The position numbers and the translations under genes were made by a program. This document shows positions 24,682 to 32,636 of a DNA stretch of 64,000 nucleotides, in pieces; position 1 is the first letter of the stretch, and every line of letters starts with the position of its first letter. The stretch spans positions 1 through 64,000 of the forward strand of contig JADKDM010000011.1 of assembly GCA_016714565.1 (NCBI GenBank). Direction: 5' to 3'. Under the pieces are notes generated by a model. That model saw only the letters and a list, made by a program, of their open reading frames with translations, did no database searches and was not told the DNA's origin. The stretch comes from Candidatus Villigracilis propinquus. GTDB lineage: Bacteria > Chloroflexota > Anaerolineae > Anaerolineales > Villigracilaceae.

Positions 24682-25275
24682 CTATTGCCTTAGCATGTAC
24701 TTCAGATCATCGGTGATCTCGGGCACGGTCACACCGAATGGAAATACCAATTTCAAATAACCTTCACGGTCAATTACTAGTAATGTGGCGGTATGGTTGA
24801 TCAGATAGCCTGTGTTGGCAGACCCTTCTGTTTTCTCGTAGAAGATGCCATAGAGGGATGCGACCTTGTCTAATTGATCCTGTGTACCTGTTACACCAAC
24901 AAAGGAAGGATGGAAATGGGCCACGTACTCAGCCAGCTTTTCGGGGGTATCGCGTTCAGGGTCAAGCGAGACCATGATCAGTTGAACATCATCCGCTTTT
25001 GCGCCAAGTTTTCTGAGAGACTGTCCTACATTAGCCAATGTGGCGGGGCAAATATCAGGGCAGAAGGTGTAGCCAAAATAAACAAGGACGAGTTTGCCGC
25101 GATAGTCACTTAACGAAACATCACCATTGGCGCTGGTGAGGGTGAAATCGTAGGAGGGTTCAGGGGACTGGATCACCGTCCCGTGAAAGGTGTGGGGGCG
25201 GAAGAAATAAATTCCTGCTGCCAAACCTGCCAGGATTGCGATAGTGCCGAGGATGATTTTTATTTTCATGTTCAA
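24682..25275 (-). CDS. SCO1/SenC family copper chaperone
   Basis: A 197-residue membrane-anchored thioredoxin-fold protein that delivers copper to the CuA centre of oxidase subunit II. An N-terminal helix (IILGTIAILAGLAAGIYFF) anchors it. The copper ligands are the CPDIC pair and the downstream His in LINHTATLLVI. It lies directly after the other SCO gene (4-bp gap) and upstream of the oxidase genes. Confidence 0.92.
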   Translation of the reverse strand: MNMKIKIILGTIAILAGLAAGIYFFRPHTFHGTVIQSPEPSYDFTLTSANGDVSLSDYRGKLVLVYFGYTFCPDICPATLANVGQSLRKLGAKADDVQLIMVSLDPERDTPEKLAEYVAHFHPSFVGVTGTQDQLDKVASLYGIFYEKTEGSANTGYLINHTATLLVIDREGYLKLVFPFGVTVPEITDDLKYMLRQ

Positions 25276-25278
25276 TTC

Positions 25279-25953
25279 TTATGGCGCGTAGCACAGGAAT
25301 AAATGTGCGGCTTCGTAGGCGTATTTTGTGGTGCCATTGCTGTTGCGAACTTCCTCTGCCAGAACTCCAAGGTGACGAATGATTCGGTCTGCATTGGAGA
25401 CTTCTGTGGAGTATCGATATTCAGCGCGGACGATGCCCCAGCCATCAACAAGTACAAAAGCGGGGTCCAATGAAAAATTGCCGTTTCCTTTATCTTCGTA
25501 ATAGGTTTCAAAGCCGGAACCGATGATGGTCTTGAGCAGGGCTTTGTTGGTGGTCGTTGCGAACTTCCATTTGTTTGTATCTGCGTTGATGGCTTCGGCG
25601 TAGGTGTTCAAAACTTCCGGGGTGTCACGCTCGGGGTCGATGGAAATGGTGACGAAGGAAACATCGATTCCGTCAAGCTGAACCTCACTCAGGCGGGACT
25701 GCACTTCCTGCATGGTTTCATTAATGTTATAGCAGGGAGCGGGGCAGTTGGTGTATGTAAATGTGTAAAGTACGAATTGTCCGCGCAGGTCTTCGCTGGT
25801 GAGGCGTTTTTTGCTTTGGTCGGTAAAGTCGAACGCGGGGGAGAGCTGCATGCGTGGCAGCACTTGAATCGGTTGAAATATTTTGAAGGCAAAGGCCGAG
25901 ATCATAAGAACACCGAGCAGGCCATAGATGCCATTGAGAATAAATTTATTCAT
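25279..25953 (-). CDS. SCO-family protein, second copy
   Basis: A 224-residue SCO homologue with one N-terminal membrane helix and a CPAPC copper/thiol motif in YTFTYTNCPAPCYN. The His expected in the family's late ligand position is not evident in the usual context, where the sequence reads LDPAFVLVDGWGIV. It may therefore act as a thiol reductant rather than a copper carrier. The C-terminus is slightly longer than in the neighbouring paralogue. The start overlaps the Rrf2 gene stop (ATGA). Confidence 0.85.
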   Translation of the reverse strand: MNKFILNGIYGLLGVLMISAFAFKIFQPIQVLPRMQLSPAFDFTDQSKKRLTSEDLRGQFVLYTFTYTNCPAPCYNINETMQEVQSRLSEVQLDGIDVSFVTISIDPERDTPEVLNTYAEAINADTNKWKFATTTNKALLKTIIGSGFETYYEDKGNGNFSLDPAFVLVDGWGIVRAEYRYSTEVSNADRIIRHLGVLAEEVRNSNGTTKYAYEAAHLFLCYAP

Positions 25954-26453
25954 GCACTGATACTATCGGTAATGAAAATGCTGCTCGTAACAGTGGCAGG
26001 TATCGGCGCGGGGGAGGCGTTTTTCTGTAAACTGGATTCGATCAATTTACCTTCCTCCACAAGTTGCAGGAAGGATACGCGGGCCATTTCATCGCGCAGC
26101 AGGTTCTTCAATCGCACCCATTGACAATGGACAGGGCATTTTTTATCGAACGGACAATCTCCGGGCTTTAGAACACAATCTGAGAGATATAACTCTCCCT
26201 CAAAATGTTCCACGATCTGTAGGAGGGTGATGTCTTTTGGTTCATGTGCCAGCGAAATGCCTCCATCGCGTCCTGCTTGGGTGTGGATGAACTTGCCGCT
26301 TGCCAGTTCTGCTACGATGCGCTGGAGCAGGGCCGGGGGAATGAGCATTTCGCGACCAATTTCGGAAGTAGAAACGCGTTTGCCCGTTTCTTTTTTAGAG
26401 AGGGCCAATATCACCCGGACGGCGTAATCGGTTTGACGGTTAATTTTGAGCAT
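25950..26453 (-). CDS. Rrf2-family regulator of the oxidase/SCO unit
   Basis: A 167-residue Rrf2-type winged-helix protein, starting MLKINRQTDYAVRVILALS with recognition region REMLIPPALLQRIVAELA. Four cysteines (SDC, GDCPFDKKCPVHC) form a probable [Fe-S] site in the same arrangement as the cyd-linked Rrf2 protein. It is the first gene of the sco-sco-oxidase set and overlaps the next gene (ATGA), so it most likely controls that unit. A Crp/Fnr-like palindrome (26529-26548) lies in the divergent gap to lgt. Confidence 0.88.
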   Translation of the reverse strand: MLKINRQTDYAVRVILALSKKETGKRVSTSEIGREMLIPPALLQRIVAELASGKFIHTQAGRDGGISLAHEPKDITLLQIVEHFEGELYLSDCVLKPGDCPFDKKCPVHCQWVRLKNLLRDEMARVSFLQLVEEGKLIESSLQKNASPAPIPATVTSSIFITDSISA

Positions 26454-26528
26454 TGTTTATCCAATCTTCTAATGTTGAGGGCAGGGGTCAATGTTTACAG
26501 ACATTGTATGAATATGTCCTTTTTTTTT

Positions 26529-26548
26529 GATGTGTTATTAATCACATC
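26529..26548. promoter_or_regulatory. Crp/Fnr-like palindrome in the rrf2-lgt divergent gap
   Basis: GATGTG-N8-CACATC. Its core TGTG-N8-CACA has the same half-site spacing as the Crp consensus (TGTGA-N6-TCACA). It is about 75 bp upstream of the rrf2 start and 120 bp upstream of lgt. Confidence 0.45.
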
Positions 26549-26669
26549 ATAGTATGACAAATGTCTTTTCTTTATGATGTTATATGCGATATTTATTACA
26601 AATCATGTCGGAATTTGTTTGGCCTGTAAGATGAGATATAATCTTCAAAAAATAAATAAGAGGTAATAC

Positions 26670-27761
26670 ATGATCGATCCAGTAATTTTTTCTTTCAAGT
26701 TATTTAATTTGCAAATTGTTTTGCGTTGGTATGGCGTGTTGGTAATGCTTGGCGCAGTTGTGGGTGCGTGGTGGGCGGAAAGAGAGATTAGGCGGCGCGG
26801 CGAGAATGGGGAAATCATTTGGGATGCGATGGTTTGGGTTTTGCCTGTCGGAATTATTGGCGCGCGTTTGTGGTATGTGGTGAACAACATTTTTAGTGGT
26901 GCAACCTATTACCTGGAAAATCCCGCTCATATTTTATATGTGTGGGAGGGCGGTTTGCATTTTTTTGGTGGTCTGTTGTTTGGCGGTCTGGCTTTGATCT
27001 TTTTCCTGCGCCAGAATGGCATGGATGTCTGGCTGTTTTTGGATGCGCTGGCTCCCGCCACGCTGCTGGGACAGGCCATTGCCCGCCCTGCGAATTTTAT
27101 TAATCAGGAATTGTATGGCCAGCCGACGCAGCTCGCGTGGGGCATTCCGATCGAGGCCAATCACCGCATCGCTCAATACTCGGACCTGATCCAGTTTCCT
27201 GTGGAGACTACCCGCTTTCACCCGACTTTTGCCTACGAAATGATCTTGAACTTTTTGATCGTTCTGTTCCTGTGGTGGCTTTCCCGCCGCTATGAAGAGG
27301 ATTTGAAACCCGGCACCTTGTTTAGCGCGTGGCTGGTGCTTGCTGGTCTTTCACGCACGTTCATTGAATTCTTTCGCCCGGATCAGGCGCACATTGGCAG
27401 TACGTTCATCAGTTATACAATGACGGTTTCCTTTGTGATGGCGGTTGTGGGTTTTCTCTTGCTGCTGACTCGTTTTGGGAAAATAAAACTTTCCTTGCTG
27501 GAAGGCTGGGAGGAGGAGTATCAGGTTACGAAAGTGGGGAGCAAGCCTGCCAAACCCCGTTCGCGTGTGAAACCGTACGCGGAAGATGTCTCGGATATGG
27601 ATGAGGCGGAGGTGCTCACAGCACCTGTTAAAAGGAAGACCGCTGCAAAGACAACCACTAAAAAGACGACCAATAAGAAGGCTCCAGCGACAGCTGCTAC
27701 AAAATCAAAGAAGACACCTGTTGCAAAAAAGCCGGCACCAAAGCGCAAGAGCGAAGGATAG
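26670..27761 (+). CDS. lgt: Prolipoprotein diacylglyceryl transferase with histone-like tail
   Basis: Lgt moves diacylglycerol from phosphatidylglycerol to the lipobox cysteine of prolipoproteins. The 363-residue protein has the seven-helix core, with EGGLHFFGGLLFGG and the signature RPANFINQELYGQPT. Residues 1-285 are a normal Lgt. An extra 75-residue C-terminal tail after the last helix is rich in Lys, Thr, Ala and Pro (KRKTAAKTTTKKTTNKK ... KKPAPKRKSEG), like histone H1 tails, and is expected on the cytoplasmic side. The window has many lipoproteins as potential substrates. GAGGT precedes the ATG. Confidence 0.93.
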   Translation: MIDPVIFSFKLFNLQIVLRWYGVLVMLGAVVGAWWAEREIRRRGENGEIIWDAMVWVLPVGIIGARLWYVVNNIFSGATYYLENPAHILYVWEGGLHFFGGLLFGGLALIFFLRQNGMDVWLFLDALAPATLLGQAIARPANFINQELYGQPTQLAWGIPIEANHRIAQYSDLIQFPVETTRFHPTFAYEMILNFLIVLFLWWLSRRYEEDLKPGTLFSAWLVLAGLSRTFIEFFRPDQAHIGSTFISYTMTVSFVMAVVGFLLLLTRFGKIKLSLLEGWEEEYQVTKVGSKPAKPRSRVKPYAEDVSDMDEAEVLTAPVKRKTAAKTTTKKTTNKKAPATAATKSKKTPVAKKPAPKRKSEG

Positions 27762-27765
27762 AATC

Positions 27766-27797
27766 AAAAAGAGAGCACCACGAAGTGCTCTCTTTTT
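27766..27797 (+). terminator. Terminator of lgt
   Basis: Stem AAAAAGAGAGCAC / GTGCTCTCTTTTT with a six-base loop and a T-run. Confidence 0.85.
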
Positions 27798-27850
27798 TTG
27801 TTTGCTTTATTACTGCGGAGTCCGCAAGTGTTACTTGCGGGAACTCTGCA

Positions 27851-29038
27851 TTATCTTTCCACTTTGATGCTCTGGATTGATGCCAGATCATCGCGTGTTT
27901 CAAAATTAAATCTTTCGAAAATATCGGCGTAGATTTTTATGATCTGGTGGCGGGTGAAACCCATTTTCTCGTAGGAATAATTGTGATCACTATTGAAGGT
28001 GAGCGTCTCTTTAACAGCCTGGTCAATGATGATGGGCAATCCGGGTTTGTCGGGATAACCGAACTGTTCGTAAAACCCGCGGATGACCATCTCCGGGCGT
28101 TGGATCAAGTCGTCGTATTTCAGGACCAGGTGACGGGGAGAGGGATGCGCATCCAGATAATTAAGTGGATACCGATACCAGTGCTGGGTCATATCGAGGA
28201 TCTCTTCGATGTAATGGTATCCCTTGCTGGGGCCGGTGAATTGGCCACGCGCGTAGTTGATCCACGAAATGGTGGAGGGTAGCATATCCAGTGGATTGCG
28301 AGCGAGATAGATAATGCGCGCATCGGGGAAGAACTCAGAAAGCGTGGCGATCTTGGGGCTGAAGGCGGGGTTCTTTGCTACAAAATATTTTTTGCCCGTT
28401 GCATACATGTGCCGTTGCAGCATGGACTTGTAGAAGGTCATAATGCGTTTTTTGTGTTCAGGGGAAAGCGCTTCATCGAAGTGCTGGTAATTCGGCATTT
28501 CATCCATGAAAGGAAAAAGGAAGGTGACGAAGTATCCATCCCAAATGTTCAGGTGGATGTTCTCATCCTCTTCAGGTTGGAAGAATGAAATGGGGTGTAT
28601 CTTTATCTTGCCAAGTGTGCGCTCGTCGAAGGCAAATAGCGCGCGGTGCAGGGTGTTGTTGAAATATTTTTTATCGATCCGCGAAACGAATTGTGTGAGT
28701 TTCTTTTGTGTCACTGAAGGGGTGAGGTAAATATCCCACGTGGTCAGGCTGGTGAAGGTTTCGGCATCGCGCGAAAGCAGACGGTGCAGAAATGTCGATC
28801 CGCTGCGCAGGTTACCAATGATGAAAAGCGGCTTTTCGATTGGGTGATCTTTATAGGCTGGGAAGAGAATATCATCCAGCCAAAAACAAAACCAGTGAAT
28901 GGCCATGCCGACAGGCCAGATGGTATAAAAAAGAGCAAGAAATAGAAAACGTTTGCGGGTGAGGCGGGCGGTTGTATTTTTTGATTTGAAGAACGAGCGA
29001 TAGAAGGTACGCCAGAAAAGGCTGAAGTTATATTTCAT
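27851..29038 (-). CDS. Sulfotransferase family protein
   Basis: A 395-residue protein with the PAPS-binding P-loop-like motif FIIGNLRSGSTFLHRLL and the 3'-phosphate-binding region (ARIIYLARNPLDMLPS), both typical of sulfotransferases. The N-terminal part carries hydrophobic segments (FLALFYTIWPVGMAIHWFCFWL) suggesting membrane attachment. The substrate is not deducible; related bacterial proteins modify lipids or glycans. It stands alone between lgt and the permease genes, both on the other strand. Confidence 0.82.
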   Translation of the reverse strand: MKYNFSLFWRTFYRSFFKSKNTTARLTRKRFLFLALFYTIWPVGMAIHWFCFWLDDILFPAYKDHPIEKPLFIIGNLRSGSTFLHRLLSRDAETFTSLTTWDIYLTPSVTQKKLTQFVSRIDKKYFNNTLHRALFAFDERTLGKIKIHPISFFQPEEDENIHLNIWDGYFVTFLFPFMDEMPNYQHFDEALSPEHKKRIMTFYKSMLQRHMYATGKKYFVAKNPAFSPKIATLSEFFPDARIIYLARNPLDMLPSTISWINYARGQFTGPSKGYHYIEEILDMTQHWYRYPLNYLDAHPSPRHLVLKYDDLIQRPEMVIRGFYEQFGYPDKPGLPIIIDQAVKETLTFNSDHNYSYEKMGFTRHQIIKIYADIFERFNFETRDDLASIQSIKVER

Positions 29039-29454
29039 TCAAAGTGGGATCCTTGCCATTTATGCTGTATTGAAAAAAGCCATAAGCGCTATTTCGTTCG
29101 CTATTCTATCAGCAAATGAAGTTTTCTGATTAACGCTGTGTAAAGAGGGCAGGATGAAAAGCGCCGCCAGCCTCGGCTCTGGGAGCAATCAAAGTCTGTT
29201 AGTCTGAAATCTTCCCTCACCCCGTTTGTAACGGTCCCTTGTTGGGCCGACTCTCCTCTCTTCCTATGGGAGAGGGTAGGGTGAGGGTGTTTGACAAAAG
29301 ACAAAGCCAGCACAGAATGACTCATTGACAAACTTTTAGCGCACCCCGGCTCTGAAAGCCGCCGTTGAAAACCAAATTTCAGTATAAAATAACGAGCTGA
29401 ATGCTTTATTGGCAATTTCTCAATAGACCATAAAACATGTGAAGAGGAGAAATG
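29039..29454. other. Long intergenic stretch with an inverted CCTCACCC repeat
   Basis: No convincing gene. It contains the dispersed inverted repeat CCTCACCC ... GGGTGAGG at about 29215-29290, with an AGAGGGTAGGGTGAGG half. Promoters for the two divergent genes should lie here, but I could not pick one reliably. Confidence 0.5.
29215..29290. repeat. CCTCACCC / GGGTGAGG inverted repeat
   Basis: Arms CCTCACCC and GGGTGAGG, with CTCTCCTCTC and GGGAGAGGG inside, give a long imperfect hairpin. The motif is a common dispersed repeat in many bacterial genomes. Confidence 0.55.
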
Positions 29455-30408
29455 ATGTTGCGGTTTCTGGTACGACGGTTGACGTTGATCCCCGTCATTT
29501 TGGCAGCGGCAAATTTTTTGGGGTTTTACTTTGCGTTCTCTATTGCCCCTGTGATTTCGACCAGCAACCCTTATTCACAAGGTACTCTCGATCTTCCACC
29601 GGTATTGCCGGAATACATGAACTACATATCAAATGTAGCCCAGGGAAATTTTGGCACCACGTTCAATGGTGAAGACGTCACCGAAGCGATCTCCCGTGTT
29701 TCGATTACCAGCCTCGGTTTGATCGGTATCTCTCTTACCCTCAGCATCGTACTTGGGGTTATTCTTGGCAGGCTTGCGGTTCGCCGCAACCGCGTGGGAG
29801 TTTCCACCTGGCTCACATTCACCTCCACCGTGGGATTGGCGCTTCCCAGCTTTTATGTCGCCACCCTGCTTATCACTCTTTTCCTTTTCATCTTCCTTTA
29901 TTTGACAACCGGCAACACAACCATGATCCCCTTTCAGGGTTTCGGCTGGGATGCGCATCTCATCTTGCCCGTCCTCGCGTTGACGTTTCAACCGACGGTC
30001 AAGATCGCCCAGGTGACAGGCGGCCTGCTCTCCGAAGAATTGGAAAAGCAATACGTCACCGCATCCCTGAGTTTCGGACATTCCTTCAAAAGCCTGAAAA
30101 ATAAATTCGCCTTCCGCGGCATTCTCGCCCCCGTCCTGTTGACCATTGCATCCTCGCTGCGGCTCATGATCGCGGAATTGATCATCATCGAAAGATTATT
30201 CAACTGGCCCGGCCTCGGTAGGTTGATCGCTTCGGCATTAAACATCAGGGCACAATCACAGGATGTATTATCGCCTCCACTGATCGCCGCCTTGTTGACC
30301 GTGCTGGTCGGTCTTTTCCTGTTCATTGACCTGTTCGCCACCACCCTCTCCCGCGTCATTGACCCGCGCCTGCGCGTTGAAACAGAAACCGCATCGGTCT
30401 CAAAATGA
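29455..30408 (+). CDS. ABC transporter permease, DppB/OppB type
   Basis: A 317-residue inner-membrane permease. The N-terminus MLRFLVRRLTLIPVILAAANFLGFYF and the EAA-like loop region (YVTASLSFGHSFKSLKNKFAFRGILAPV) match the first permease of peptide/nickel importers. I prefer the second of two adjacent ATG codons (29455), since GAGGAG then has a better distance. The downstream permease starts in a 4-bp ATGA overlap. No ATPase or substrate-binding protein is encoded alongside. Confidence 0.85.
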   Translation: MLRFLVRRLTLIPVILAAANFLGFYFAFSIAPVISTSNPYSQGTLDLPPVLPEYMNYISNVAQGNFGTTFNGEDVTEAISRVSITSLGLIGISLTLSIVLGVILGRLAVRRNRVGVSTWLTFTSTVGLALPSFYVATLLITLFLFIFLYLTTGNTTMIPFQGFGWDAHLILPVLALTFQPTVKIAQVTGGLLSEELEKQYVTASLSFGHSFKSLKNKFAFRGILAPVLLTIASSLRLMIAELIIIERLFNWPGLGRLIASALNIRAQSQDVLSPPLIAALLTVLVGLFLFIDLFATTLSRVIDPRLRVETETASVSK

Positions 30409-32636
30409 TCAATTCATTTAATATCCCCGCCCTGCTAAAAAAACTGAAGAAACTTAATTGGTATCTGGTCTTCGGCGGTATCTTTGTTATTTTGATCACA
30501 TTCATTGCCATCTTCGGACCAAACTTCGCGCCGCAAGACCCGATGAAGGAAAACTACGCGCTAGAAGTGGATGGATTGATCCGCACTCCGCCATACAGGA
30601 TGTTCGATGTTCCCGGCTACATCCTCGGCACAGACCGCTTCGGGCGTGACCTGTTCAGCCGCCTGCTCTTTGCGGTTCGTCCCACCATGCTCATGGTTCT
30701 GTCTGTTGCTGGTGTGCGCCTGTTCCTCGGCGTGGTGCTTGGAATGGCAACCGGCTGGCTGGAGGGGCGCAAAGGCCGCTTCCTTGAATCACTGCTTTCC
30801 ACCACCCTATCCATTCCTGTTCTCATCGCTGCCATCTTTGGCATTTACATGGTCGGCATTGAAAAGGGATTGTGGGCTTTCATCGTCGGGTTGGGATTAA
30901 CCGGTTGGGCAGAAACAGCCCGCGTCGTCAGCGAACAGACGCGCGCCATCAAAACACAGACCTTCGTCGAAGCCGCCCGTGCCTTGGGCGCATCTGATAG
31001 ACGCGTGCTCTACATCCACGTATTGCGGCAGATCATGTCCATGCTGTGGATGCTGCTCGCATTCGAGATCAGTTCCACTCTGCTTGTCTCGGCGGAATTG
31101 GGTTTTCTCGGCTATTACATCGGCGGCGGAGTCTGGATCGAGATCTTTGACTTCGTCACTGTCAACGTGGAAGGCCTGCCTGAACTTGGACAAATGCTCG
31201 CTTCATCACTCGTAAAAATTACAGACCCCACCGTCCTCATCGTTGTTGGCAGCGTGGTCTGCATGGGTGTGCTTGGTTTCAATCTGCTTGGCGAAGGCCT
31301 GCGCCGACAAATGAGCCAGGAAAATATGCGCAGCGGCAACCGCCTCACCATGCTCATCGAAGAATGGCTCGATACCCGTGTGTTCCGTCCAGTTTCGATT
31401 TGGATCGAAGAACACGCGCGCATCGCATGGTCACTTGGCAGCCTGCTCTTCTTTGCACTCAGCGCATGGATCATTTACAAAACCGTTTACATCCCGCCCA
31501 TCGTCAACGAAACCGCACAGCTTGAAACTTCCGGCGAACATTTATGGTCAAGCGAAAGACATGATTCATACGGCACGCTGCATGTTGACTTTAGCCTTGA
31601 AACCGAGCCGCAACTACTTTGGAATATCTCCATCCCCGGCGGGCCGGTCAGCAGACCTGCCGTCACAAAAGATGGCACCATCATCGTAGGAGCAGTTGGC
31701 AAAGCCGTGCTCGCCATTGACCCAAATGGAAATATCCTCTGGCAAACCCTGATCGAACAAGTGCCCGTCGGTTCCCCCGCATTAGATGCGAACGGAAATA
31801 TTTATCTCTCCGATGACAAAGGCGGCGTCACCGCCCTCGACCCAAGCGGGACCATTCTTTGGCGCGCGCAAGTTTCCAATGGACGCAACGCCACTTCCGG
31901 GCCTGTCATCGATCCAAATGGAAATATTTATATTACCGTTGTCGAAGACCTGTATGCGATCAACGCGCAAGGTGAAACCCTCTGGAAAACCTTCGCCGCA
32001 GATGCCTACCTCGAAGAACCCCCGCGCCTTAGTCCCGATGGAACCATGCTGTATTTGAAAAACTCAGTATTCAACGCAGCCACCGGCGAACGCATCGATG
32101 CCCTTATTGGCACGCCCGACCAACACATCTTTTTAGACCCTGCCTACTTCAGTGGTGCAGATGGAAAAAGTTACTATCGTCTCGGCCACGAGATCATCGG
32201 TTGGCAATTGAACGGCACCGAAGTCAAAACCGAACCTAGCCTTACGTGGGATCACGCTGACGTTTTATTCACCCCGTTCGAGCAGGGCGTCACCCCCAAC
32301 AAACTGTATTGGATGCTCTACTCCACCTCGTGGACAGACTCACGCATCGTCTGGATCGACGGCCAAAACCGTCTGATCGGAAACTATCGCCTCCCCTACC
32401 CAAGCGGAAAATTACTTGCACTCGGCGCAAACGATGAAGCCTATTTATGCGGAGCCAACGGCGCAAAAGTTTTCTGCGTCAACGTTGCCCCCGGCGCCGA
32501 AACCGCCACATGGATCGTCAACATCACCTCACGCGCGCTTGTCAACGGCGGCGTCATCGTCCCCGGCCGCATGTACGTCACCATCGACAAAGACGGCCTC
32601 TACGCATTTGGAACCAACGAAACAGGAGCCCCATGA
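30405..32636 (+). CDS. DppC-type permease fused to a beta-propeller domain
   Basis: A 743-residue fusion. Residues 1-310 are a peptide-transporter type permease (GTDRFGRDLFSRLLFAVRPT, LGASDRRVLYIHVLRQI). Residues about 310-365 carry an amphipathic linker and a further membrane helix (SLGSLLFFALSAWIIY). Residues about 380-743 have repeated strands such as GNILWQTLIEQVPVGSPALD and GNIYLSDDKGG, the PQQ/WD-like beta-propeller pattern. The propeller is likely extracytoplasmic, where it may capture substrate or act as a scaffold, replacing a soluble binding protein. The fusion is unusual. The gene ends in an ATGA overlap with the hydantoinase gene. Confidence 0.8.
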   Translation: MINSFNIPALLKKLKKLNWYLVFGGIFVILITFIAIFGPNFAPQDPMKENYALEVDGLIRTPPYRMFDVPGYILGTDRFGRDLFSRLLFAVRPTMLMVLSVAGVRLFLGVVLGMATGWLEGRKGRFLESLLSTTLSIPVLIAAIFGIYMVGIEKGLWAFIVGLGLTGWAETARVVSEQTRAIKTQTFVEAARALGASDRRVLYIHVLRQIMSMLWMLLAFEISSTLLVSAELGFLGYYIGGGVWIEIFDFVTVNVEGLPELGQMLASSLVKITDPTVLIVVGSVVCMGVLGFNLLGEGLRRQMSQENMRSGNRLTMLIEEWLDTRVFRPVSIWIEEHARIAWSLGSLLFFALSAWIIYKTVYIPPIVNETAQLETSGEHLWSSERHDSYGTLHVDFSLETEPQLLWNISIPGGPVSRPAVTKDGTIIVGAVGKAVLAIDPNGNILWQTLIEQVPVGSPALDANGNIYLSDDKGGVTALDPSGTILWRAQVSNGRNATSGPVIDPNGNIYITVVEDLYAINAQGETLWKTFAADAYLEEPPRLSPDGTMLYLKNSVFNAATGERIDALIGTPDQHIFLDPAYFSGADGKSYYRLGHEIIGWQLNGTEVKTEPSLTWDHADVLFTPFEQGVTPNKLYWMLYSTSWTDSRIVWIDGQNRLIGNYRLPYPSGKLLALGANDEAYLCGANGAKVFCVNVAPGAETATWIVNITSRALVNGGVIVPGRMYVTIDKDGLYAFGTNETGAP

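Noticed and set aside
32447..32632. Upstream extension of the hydantoinase frame
   Set aside because: It overlaps the permease-propeller gene in another frame; the ATG at 32633 fits the ATGA junction and the family start.
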